This document shows, one piece after another, positions 35,997 to 45,802 of a DNA stretch of 64,000 bases. The stretch lies in NCBI RefSeq assembly GCF_047495875.1, contig NC_092475.1, positions 10,568,501 through 10,632,500 of the forward strand, in the 5' to 3' direction. This DNA is from Pithys albifrons albifrons (lineage: Eukaryota > Chordata > Aves > Passeriformes > Thamnophilidae). Position 1 is the stretch's first letter. The number at the start of each line of letters is the position of its first letter. The notes below the pieces were generated by a model, which was not told the origin of the DNA, made no database searches, and was given only the letters and a program-made list of their open reading frames with translations. A program made the position numbers and the translations under genes.

Positions 35997-38536
35997 GTGA
36001 GAGTAGGGCTCAACTCACAGTCTGAAACCAGATACTTCAGAAGAAAATGAAAAAAGTCCTTTATTTCTTTTTCTTCTACCACAGCTAAAGCTGGAAGGAA
36101 AAATCAGACTGGCCAAGTGCCTGCCATACAAAGGCAACATGTACCTGTTGCTCCATGCTTGTGAAAAAAAAAATTAAACCTTAATGCATAAATTAATCAA
36201 TAGAGCTTTTTGCAAGTCCTCTGCAACAAAGTGAATGCCATATGCATCTGTAGTATGTGCTTTGTTATACATATTCTAATATTTTCTTTTGAGGCTGGCT
36301 TGCCCTAATAGTCCAAGGAGGAATGAGCTGACATCTATACTGCAGAAGTGACCACCAGCCACGCTCCCTCAGCCAGAAAAGTTCTTTCAATCCTGCCTAT
36401 TAATATTCTCTAAAATAAGAGAATTATCTCTCAGCACTCCAAAGGGTTGTGTTCTTCCTGCTTCAGATGACTTGGTGTAAAAGGTGAGTAGACCGAGAGC
36501 CCTGCTCTCCAAGACACCTGCTGGGAGCCTCTGGAGCTGCCCTGCTCACATCCCCATGGACACACATACACAGAGTCCCTCCCTCTCTCTGTCTCTCTGT
36601 CTCTCTCTAATTTTTACCACAGGACAGTATTCTAAAAACTTTTTTTCCAGGTGTTAAAAGACCAATTCCATAAAGCAATGGCTTAGTGTTACAATGACAT
36701 GATTTGTGGCTTCCAGGCTCCAAAGCTGTAATTTATTCAGACAATTAGCAGCAGCCCTGTATTCTTGACAAATTCTTCACTTGTGGGCAGCTACTATACA
36801 ACAAGGTGCTTTTAAGAACTGTGCCTTATGGATTAAAAGACTCCCCCTCCTTTTTTCTCTTTATTTGACAAGTTCTTTTCACAGTCAATGGAAATTAATA
36901 CAACAGGTTAGAGAGGTGATATACAATAATCCATCCAGCCAAGAAAGCATTGTCTGAAAAGAGCAAGTGGAGAGCCCACAGGAATGTTCAATACACAACA
37001 GGGAAAGCTTCAGCTTTTGCCTTTTGGTGAAGTTATTTCACTGTTTGCCTCATATAATCTTCCAGAGTTACTGTACCAGATGTCACTATGATGCTGTTAA
37101 TAAGTGTAAATGGTATTATGGGTGTCCAAAAACACACATCTGAACAGCTGCCATGGCACTCAGGTGGCTTTGCCTGGACTAAAATCCAGCCAGAGCATCA
37201 GCCAGCTGAGCACAAGGTCCCTGTGTAGAGCCCCCCACAAAGCAATGCTGAGACACAGAAGTGCAATATAAATCCATCCAGACCCCTTTCACACATAAGC
37301 CTGAGGCCAAAGCAGAGTTATAAAATCAAGCTCCAGCTCTAAATCCTACCCTCCTCCAGCACTGCTGAAGGCCAGCCTGGGTCTGGGTCAAGGTCCAAAT
37401 TCTGATCAAACTGGGACCTTGTCTTTCAAGAGCAACAAACCTGGTGGAACGAGGGCTCTGCTCACAGGCACAATATGCACTGGATTTTTTCTGGGGATCT
37501 GTTAAAGCTACCCCATAACTGGCAGGAGGAGCAGCCTCTCCTCCAGCCCATTCTGACATTAGCCCCTCTCAGCAAAATGAGGACAAAAGCAATCAAACCA
37601 CTGTGGACTTGGGCAGAAACCTCTTTCTCTTCATTGCAGGGAGAAAATCCTGAGCTGGCACTTGGACTAGTTTTTGGGGTGATATTCTCTCTCTCATCTC
37701 ATTCCAGAAAAGTTCAGACCTTCAGGAAGACCCCTGCAGCCTTCCCTGTGCAGTGGCATGGGTGAGAAATGTTATCCATGGGCTACACTACCAACTTCAC
37801 ATTATGCTTTATAAATGCCAACAACTTGGAAAAACATGGGAATTTGGCAGACTGGAATTTTTTAGCATGAAATTTTGAGCAAACTGCAAGAAGATAACAG
37901 ATTTTTTTCACTGACTGTGGGCAGAGAAAAGGTTTAACAGGCCAAGTATTCATAATAACTAATTCATCTGGAGCTCATATGCTGGTCTAAATGGATATCT
38001 TAGAAATACATGGAAGATTTCAGAGGTGTCCATAAAATCTGCACGATCTGGCCCACTACTTCTTTTTGCTCAGAGTTGTAGAGCATTCACTTCAACAAAG
38101 CAAGGTTTCACCCTGCAGCAAAGGAAAATTCAAAGTATTTGGCCTCATATGGCCAAACAATGTGTTTGTTCAGTGGAATTAACTTAAGCAAATTCCTCTT
38201 AATTAATAAACAGATGTATTTTCTTTCAACAAAGCAAGATTGCTATTGAAATATAATGAAGATCTTTTTAAAGATTTTGTCTTTTTTAGGAATGGATTGT
38301 TTTTCACTACACTGAAAGGGGAAATGATACAATAGAACAGGGATTGTGTCAACAGATCCGTTAATTGCAAATAATTTGTGATACTGAATCAAATTGCATT
38401 TTGCAAAATAACATCAATAAGTTAAAAGAATGAATAAGATAAAAAGAGAGACCCGTGGAAGGAAAAGCACATTGGTGCAGTAGGGTCTGCTGCTTTCCCT
38501 GGCTTTAACACAGCTCCCAGGGATGTGTCTGGTTTT
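35997..38536. other. Unique non-coding sequence
   Basis: Apart from a pyrimidine simple repeat near 36.58 kb nothing is recognised. Open frames of 77-96 codons at 37.3-37.8 kb lack any domain. Confidence 0.4.
36577..36610. repeat. (TC)n-rich simple repeat
   Basis: CCCTCCCTCTCTCTGTCTCT and continuing: pyrimidine tract with interspersed GT. Low-complexity. Confidence 0.85.
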
Positions 38537-38628
38537 CCTGGACCTGGATCTTGTGTAAGGGGATGCAGTTACATTGATTTCAGGGGAGTCGTGCTGACCG
38601 ATACCTGCCGGGGATGTGACACCTTGGT
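38537..38628. repeat. Ancient palindromic amniote repeat, type B, copy 2
   Basis: The 40 bases from 38572 align without gaps to those from 25102 at 26 of 40 positions, and most differences are transitions. The shared core is CATTGAnTTCAnnGGAG followed by GA...ACC-GC. The left flank CCTGGATCTTGTGTAAGGGG corresponds to the opposite arm. It keeps four CpGs. Confidence 0.6.
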
Positions 38629-39017
38629 GTGTAACCCTCAGACATTAACGAGGCTCACAAAGGCAAAACAAACCATTTTCCTTGCAAAGTTCATTTGTAA
38701 AGTCACCAGGATACAGGATTTCAAAGTGCTTGTTATTTACTTGGGAGCTCACCTTAACAGGCTTCCTATTTTTTTTGCTTTTGTCTTTTTCCTAAAGAAC
38801 AAGTTTCCTCTCCCCTCACTCATTGTCTTCTCTCTCAGCTACCACCTTGTTTTGGGTTCATTTCCCTAAACAGAGACATAAATACCATATCAGATTTTCC
38901 CTTTCTTGGCTTCGAGTCAGGCCTGCTGTGCTGTGAGAGCCTGTTGGAGTTGCAGAACCTGTCTCTGCAACAGTAGCTGCATTTCGCTTTTAGAAAAGGA
39001 GTCCAATAAGACCTACC

Positions 39018-39064
39018 TTTTTGCTTTTTCTTTTTTTAATTTTTTTTTTATTTTTTTATTTCTT
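39018..39064. repeat. T-rich low-complexity tract
   Basis: Runs of T interrupted by single A, C or G over nearly 50 bases. Simple sequence. Confidence 0.85.
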
Positions 39065-39132
39065 TCCAAGCCTTCATTAATCATATAATTTAACCAGGGG
39101 GAAAAACCAAAATAATAAGGCAAAAAAAACCC

Positions 39133-39151
39133 CAACAACAACAACAACAAA
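39133..39151. repeat. (AAC)n microsatellite
   Basis: Six CAA/AAC units, flanked on both sides by A-runs. Confidence 0.9.
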
Positions 39152-41320
39152 AAAGGTAAAACAAACTGAAGGAAAAGAAATCAAACCAATAGGGAAGGGA
39201 AGGATGGGATGAGCACTTCTAATTTGTTTTAGCTTGCAATGTCTTTATTCTCTCAGATGTAAAAGCCACCAAGAATTAGGAACGTAGGTAAGAGAAAAAC
39301 ATCTTAAAAACTGGTGTGAAAGAAAGCTTGGGAAGATTCTATCCATTATCAGTCTAGATTTCTGGTGGGATTGCCAAGGAGCAAGACTCTGCCAATGCTA
39401 AACAGCATTTGGGTGGCTGGTCTGGAGTTTTGCTTTGCTGGCAGGCACCAGTGCAACCCACAGGACCCTCTGGGCAGCATTTGCCAGGAAATAGGGAAAG
39501 GGGATCTTATTTAGGAATATTTTGGCATGCTTTATTAGAGCAGAGAACATTTCATCCACCCCCACCTACCCTTGCTCAGAGCCCCCCAAAAGGCAATAGA
39601 GCCCCTACAGCGAGGACTGTTTATTTTCTGCTCAGTTGGAAAGCAAAGGTCCTATTACTGTTAAAGGGAGTTACAAGTATTCATCTAAGAAAGAAATGAC
39701 CCATAAAGGCAGTTAAGTTAGTTTTATTCCTGCTGCATAAGTCAACCTCTTTTCTATATATAAAGTGATGGGTTTAGAAAAGGATATTCATCAGGCAGTC
39801 CAGTGATTTGATTGGCTGAACTTCCCCAAGTACTTTATAATTTGTAGTTATAAATAAATATGTTTTTAATAATCAATTGGTATTTAAATAACATACAATA
39901 ACTGTTTTATTAAATTCCACTTTTTAGAATGAATATGTAGTTAGACATTAAAGACATGGGTACTAAACAGCCACAGGATTTCAGATAATTTTCTTTTTTA
40001 CATACAAGCCATAAATATCACTATGGAATTAGCTGGTTAGCCAAGGCCTTGGATGAAGCCAGCAGAAGACTTTGCTCTCTGATGTTGCCTTTAAGTGATC
40101 ATATACTTTTCTGGTACCATGATTTTTTGAACAATAACCACATGTTATTTTCTTTGGCCACCTCTTACAGTTCAAAAGGGGCAGCCTCAGACTCCAGAGC
40201 TGAAGTAAAATAATGTGTCCTCAAACCAGAGCCCAAAAAGCAAGGACCATCTAATAGCAGGTTTGAGATCCTTGGTCTCAGTCAGCTGAATCCATACTAT
40301 TTCCAGCAGTGAAGTTCATAGTTTGCCTCAGGAAGGAGAAAAAATCACTGTGAATTAAAAGTTCTCCATGCACAAAAGTGATTGGCTTTGTCTTTCTTTG
40401 ATGAGGACAAAGGTATATACAAACACACTCTTTTCCTTTGATGTTGCCTTTATTTTAGATTTTATAAGGAACAAGTGTGTGGTGCTCAGCCTCAAGTCCT
40501 GCCCTTCTGTCAAGGACTTCTCTAATATGAGATTGCAGAGCCAGGAGTATGGGAAAGCAAAGATACCCTGGGTGTTTGGAGGGAGAGGGGATGGTTTGGC
40601 ATTGGGGCACCTGGCTCTGGGTCAGCTGCAGCACCTGAGTCCATCAGTGCTGGTTTCCCCTGTGATGGGGAAATCACTCACAGGGCAGGTAAGAAGCCAG
40701 GTGTGTCCCTGAAATACCATGTTTTACCCTGGATCCCTGGACATCATCCAACACATCAGTAGGCTCTGTGGGATACCCCTTGGGAAGCAGCAGTCAGTAT
40801 CACACTGATTAAGCCATTTCTGTGCTTCAGGCTGTGTTTCATCTACCAAACATCAGTTACCTCTGGCCCTACAGATCCCTTCACGTGCCACAGGATGAGG
40901 CTGAGATCCGAGGTCTGGGCATGGGCTCTGCAGGTGCCAACTGGGGGAAGCTTTCAGCATGTCTGACAGGGACCAACTGGTAGCTTCACGTGTCCTGGGT
41001 TAGAGAATAGCACAGGGTCAGTGTTGTTAATTGGAACAGTATCCTCTGTTTGTTCCCAGACTTCATCCCCTTTCCTCTAGTCTCTCAGGGCAGGCTGGTG
41101 CCAGTACCTAAACCTCTGCATCACAGTGGATCTGAAGCTGGTTGGGAAGAAAGCACTTTTTGTGGCAGGTGTTGATGCAATGGCAGCAGGTCCTGGGGCA
41201 GATGTGCACACAGGTCAGGATGTTCCACAAGTGCTGGGTTTGCTCCTGCCCCTAACCTGCAGCTAGCCAGCCAGCCTCTCTCACCTCTTGCCTCCAGCAG
41301 CTCACCTGGCCCTTGCTCTC

Positions 41321-41350
41321 CCTTTTTTTTTTCTTTTTTTTTTTCCTTTT
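41321..41350. repeat. Poly(T)/pyrimidine tract
   Basis: Two long T-runs separated by a C. Low-complexity sequence. Confidence 0.9.
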
Positions 41351-41470
41351 AACCCCCTGGCTAAGCAGAAATTAACTCCTTGGCACAGGGCCCTTCTGCC
41401 CTTCTGGAATTTATCACCACTTCACCAAACAGTAAATCAAGGCTACGGGGCTGTACTGCTGGTGACCTAC

Positions 41471-41576
41471 ACCAGACCATGTTCTGGCAGCTCCCACTCC
41501 AGACCCTGCTTTGTCAGCTCCCACTCCAGACCCTGCTTTGCCAGCTCCCACTCCAGACCATGCTCTGTCAGCTCCC
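41471..41576. repeat. 27-bp minisatellite
   Basis: A partial unit (41471-41487), three full 27-base units starting at 41488, 41515 and 41542, and a final 8-base partial. The unit starts CAGCTCCCACTCCAGACC and differs between copies at only a few positions. Because 27 is a multiple of three, every open frame across it shows a nine-residue repeat (for example SSHSRPCFV). Confidence 0.93.
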
Positions 41577-42394
41577 TTAGCACCTGTGGCACCCTCAGCC
41601 TGGCCATGTAGCCCAACAAGCCTGCACATCTCCCAGCCACCACATTCTCCCGCCAGAAGACAGAACCAAGTCACAGATAAAGTTTACCGGCATGCTTGCT
41701 CCAATAATTTTTCCCATCACAGTTTTTTAACTCAGTTGTTATTTTTTCAGCCCCCTCCCACCGCCCCCCCCTCACTCCTTATTTTATTTTAGGCGCCTCT
41801 GAGAGTTCAACTGTCGCCTGAGGCTTCAAACTAATTTTCTCTTCAGAAATGATTGCAGAAAGCCGCATGCATAATAAATCCTGTTATTGCTCTTGTTATT
41901 AAAATAGGTTGTTAGGGATGTGGACTTGGAGGCCTTTTTGTCTGATGACAGCAGTTCTTCTTAGCTTGGCGCTTATGGCTTATTGACTAAGGCTGCCAGG
42001 TTCAAAAAAAAAAAAAGAATAAGAAACAAAAATCAAAAAGAGAAGGAGCTGTAGCTGCTGTTTAATAGTGAGAAAGTTGGGATGATTTGAGGCGGTACTT
42101 TAATCATGTCCATGGGCCGTGTTGGAAAGACAGTGATTTCCAGCAGCTCCAAGGCTGTACTGAGGGCCCACAGAGAGCATCTGTGGTAAGCTCCTTTCTA
42201 GAGCACTGATTAATTAATATTTCTTTGACATGATTCATTTGAATGATTAATTAATATCCTATGACAGCCAGGACTGAAAACCCTCACCATGCTGGGCACC
42301 CAGTGAGCCCCAGTGAGAACCAGAGCCTCTGATGAAGAGTCAGAAGTAGTGAACAGGTTGAGGGACTGCAAGGGAAAATAAATAGGACCATTCT
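41577..42394. other. Repeat-poor non-coding block
   Basis: After a C-rich tract, 41800-42000 is free of recognised repeats and dense in AT-rich factor-like words (GCATGCATAATAAATC, CTTGGCGCTTATGG). It is a candidate conserved non-coding element by impression only. The word GATTAATTAATAT occurs at 42208-42220 and again at 42245-42257. Confidence 0.35.
41751..41772 (-). other. C-rich tract, G-quadruplex potential on minus strand
   Basis: CCCCCTCCCACCGCCCCCCC and onward. The complementary strand has G-runs of about eight, three and five bases separated by one to four bases, enough for a four-tract G4 if the long run is divided. Confidence 0.6.
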
Positions 42395-42520
42395 CCTTTT
42401 TCAGATGAGAAGCTGACCTGGATGGCAGCAAAGTGACTTGCTCAAGGACACCCAAAAACTCAGTGTCAGGACTACTAATTGAAGAAACACTTGTAAGTTC
42501 CTGCTTGGCATGTTGGCCAT
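42395..42520 (-). repeat. MIR-type relic
   Basis: TTTTTCAGATGAGAAGCTGA, then AAAGTGACTTGCTCAAGGACA, then AACTCAGTGTCAGGACTACT. These match the MIR order 'tttacagatgagaaactgag', 'aagtgacttgcccaaggtcac', 'agtgtcagagctgg'. The relic underlies the 3' end of the longest minus-strand open frame in the window. Confidence 0.75.
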
Positions 42521-44539
42521 CAGCTTGTGTTTCCTCACCTTGTTTGAACAAACCACACATTTATCCAGCAACCTGAAAGCTGCAACAAACCATAGCAGAG
42601 CCCCTTTAAAATGAAAGGTGGTTAAAGCAACAAAACTCCTGTGAAAATGTATTCTTAAACAATAAAAGGTTTTCAAGTAGGTTTGATAAAGGAAAGTACA
42701 CTGCCCAATCATTAAATGGAAACATTTTCTGGTTACCACATGAAAATGTGCTTCATAAATCACTGTTGCCCTCTGAAACAAAAATCTAATAACAGATGAG
42801 GCCATGCACTTAGCAAGTTTCTTATACATGGAAAATATGAAGAAGGGTGTGTTTCTACCCAGGGAAACCAAACAAGTCACATCCATACAGGAGCCTGTGC
42901 CAGAACTGACAGAAGCCTCATAGGGAAACTTCTTTCTGGAGGCACAGGAGGCAGGAGCGATGCATGCACTGCCTGCATGGGAGCGCAGTATTTCCAGTGC
43001 CCTTCCAGTGCAGACCTGGAAAGCACAGGGCATTGCTCAGTCTACTCAGCAAGAGTCACTGGCATGGAGTGAACTGAAAGGAGACGGAGTGCCCTCCCTG
43101 GCACTTTGATGTCTGCCTGGCCCTCACTCCCAAAAGGAGGAGACTGCTATACTATCAGTACTGGCATCTCCTCCGATGTTATGTAGTCGTAGGCAATTAA
43201 TGATTATTTTAGCACCAAAGCAACATGGGTTTAAAGAATTTTTTGTGCCCTGGGTCAGTATAGCTTTTATACAGTAGCATCCCAAATCTCTGGAGATTTT
43301 TCTGTCTAAACTTTAATACCTTGGTACTCCAGGCCTTGCTCTCAGTTGGAAGTACTGGGAGATGCCCGTACAATCAGTGAGCTCAGCCTCTGCAGAATGT
43401 AACTCCCCAGTTAGCACAGAGACCAAGGTCACTCACAAGGTAGGTACCAGCTCATGTGTCACATTTATCCTTGGAACCACTGGATCAGGTCCTTTGGCTT
43501 TGAGATATGGAATTAAGACAATGGGGATGTACCATCTCGTTTCTGGTGCCAGTGGTCTGAGGTTTTCCTGGGGACATCAGTGTTGCTGGGACTTGACCTG
43601 CTCTCTTTAAGAACCATGACACTGTCTAGGTCAGGCTAAAAATAGGTGCTATAAACTAATAAGACAACTAAATGTGACAATGCAGAAGAAGGAAAGAGCT
43701 AAATCTAGGAAACACTATTACCCAGAGGAGAAATATGGTCACTCAAAGGCTGTCAAGACTAGTTAAATGCAAAGATTCTTGTAGAAAATATAGAGTCCAT
43801 TAGAGAAAATACAGACCCAGGTGCATATTTAACAGGTTGAGAGTCCTAATTTGCAATTCTCGATCAATTCATTTAAGGTATCCATTTGAGTGTGGAAGTT
43901 GACACGAGATGTGAGTAAATGAAGTTGGACTTTAATACCTGGAGTGCCCAAATTGAAAACAACATGCTTGGCTTCAGTAAGGAGAAAGAAATTCATGCAG
44001 AGCTTCCTTGCCCATGTTCCATTTCTAGGTGGATTTTAAAGAATGCAATTCATGCTCCAGCAATGCAGGAGCAATTACAGAAATGGAAAATGACCAAGTC
44101 ATTCTCAGGTATTCATAGAAAATTGGCATCTCCTGAATATTGCATTGTACTAGGTCCCAGTTTTCTATAAATACAGAAGATCAATAATTATCAGGGAAAT
44201 GCTTTGCTAACGTCTCAAAGTTGGCAGGACTGAAATAAGAAATGCCATTTACATGTTACTGCCTGAGAGAGAGAAATACTCTTTCCCTTTCTCTTGATGA
44301 ATACACCACTTGGCCTCATGATGAGGAATAATTATGGGTTGCTCCATTTGCACACTCAAGAAAGGAGTGAATGAACAAAGGTTGGCTACAGCTGACTTGT
44401 TCCATGATGAACACCACATTGTTCCCAGACTTTTGGGCCTGCAGAGCTGCTCCACCATGCATCTTCATGGGGAGACTGTGTTAGAGAACAGCTGCTCTTG
44501 AGAACAACTTGGAGAGTCATTGAATAAGAAAAACACTTA
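42521..44539. other. Unique non-coding sequence with the window's longest open frame
   Basis: A minus-strand open frame of about 210 codons covers 42401-43033. The conceptual protein is rich in Cys, Phe and Ser, has no domain I recognise and ends inside a MIR relic read antisense. A weak micro-exon-like segment (43396-43439, followed by the donor GTAGGT) is also visible. Neither is strong enough to call a gene. Confidence 0.4.
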
Positions 44540-44600
44540 TTGCTAACCATCCAAGGGTCTTGGAGCACTTTTCAAAGGAGATAACATCACCAACCTTATT
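44540..44600 (-). repeat. Possible MIR-type / ancient SINE relic
   Basis: ACCATCCAAGGGTCTTGGAG followed by CACTTTTCAAAGGAG resembles the phrase 'ccatccaagggtctcagagcgctttacaaa' seen in old amniote SINE and L3 tails. Short, so tentative. Confidence 0.4.
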
Positions 44601-45049
44601 GTGTGGGCATGTGCCACAGAAGGAAATCACTCAGCTTTTAGGAGAAGGGTTGGGACATGAAGTAATGTTGATGCCGCTTGATTCTGAGCATCAGCCTCCT
44701 GCCTGTTTGCTTTCTTTACTTCTTTCCTGCACCTTTCCCTCCTGGGAATAACTCAGAGGCAGCTTTGCAGTCCAAAGACTTCAAGTTCCCCCTTCCCAAA
44801 CTCCAACATCTTAGAGTTTTCTTCACTGCAGCAGACTTCAGAGTTTGAAAGAATAAAGGCAGAAGGGAATAAATAAGCTAGAAAACATATCATCATCATT
44901 ACAAACATAAAAAGCTACAAATCTGTCACACTGCAGAAACTCTCACTTCATTGTTACTGTGATTTATTGGGGAGCTAATTTTAAACAAGTTTTCTTTTCC
45001 AAAACCACAACACAAAAACAAACTGAATAAGCAAGCCAGAGGACAGAAG

Positions 45050-45400
45050 CTAGTTGCTACCGGACAATTTAAGCAATAATCTCATTTGCTTTGTAGTATA
45101 AAAAGCAATAAAGGGCTGTTTACTGAGTGAATAAACACTGAATGAATCACAAAAAGCTCTTTATTGCGATTATACTCCAAGGCAGAGGAGATTATTGTTA
45201 TTACACAAGAAGGCACAATGTGAAAATTTAACTCAATGCGCCAGATTTTCAGACTGTTTCAGTGGTACAATTGTGTTCAGGGAGTACATTGTGTCTAATC
45301 TTAGCAGGCTGTTTTGACAATTCTGCATGCAAATCAGGTGGTGGGGTACAAATGCATTTAATTAACTATTTACAGCCAATTTATGCAAGCCTGGTGGCTG
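45050..45400. promoter_or_regulatory. Motif-dense non-coding block, possible enhancer
   Basis: No recognised repeat. It contains an octamer-like ATGCAAAT (45328-45336), homeodomain-like TTTAATTAAC, SOX-like ATTGTTATT and ACAATTGTG, and the E-box-like CACGTG near 45403. It also holds a 13-bp-stem hairpin. Motif density in AT-rich DNA is weak evidence; conservation would have to decide. Confidence 0.25.
45105..45167. other. 13-bp inverted repeat hairpin
   Basis: GCAATAAAGGGCT (45105-45117) pairs with AGCTCTTTATTGC (45155-45167) at 12 of 13 positions, the odd pair being a G-U wobble in RNA. The 37-base loop can form a nested GTTTA/TAAAC stem. Function unknown. Confidence 0.7.
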
Positions 45401-45764
45401 GACACGTGTTTTGCACAAGCAATGGCATGTTGAACTGGTTAGAAAATCAGTTGCCCTGTGTGATGCATTCAGCCCTGCAGAAGATCCACAGACCTTCTGC
45501 AGTGAGGAGCCTCCCAGCCACATGTTCAGCCACAAGGTGCACAGTGCCTCCTCCTCATGGGGCAAACCTGCACAGCTTCCATGCAAAGTCAGCTTCAAGG
45601 AGGTGGAGAAGAGCAATGCAAGCTATAAAAACAACACTGAGAGTATCTTTCTCTTCTTTTCCCCTCATGTTCTTCTAACATGTTTGTTTCTTGCCCGGCA
45701 CTTTTGACTTGCAGGACTGATAATGTGGTTGTGCTGAAGAAGTTAACTTTAATCCACGCAATTC

Positions 45765-45802
<38 letters not shown>

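Larger units (their letters stand above)
38629..41320. other. Unique non-coding sequence
   Basis: Contains a T-rich tract and an AAC repeat (listed separately). The 40.5-41.3 kb part is less AT-rich, without recognisable exons. Confidence 0.4.

Noticed and set aside
43396..43439. 44-base micro-exon-like segment between TGCAG and GTAGGT
   Set aside because: The acceptor side has no good pyrimidine tract and an AG lies close upstream; too short to judge.
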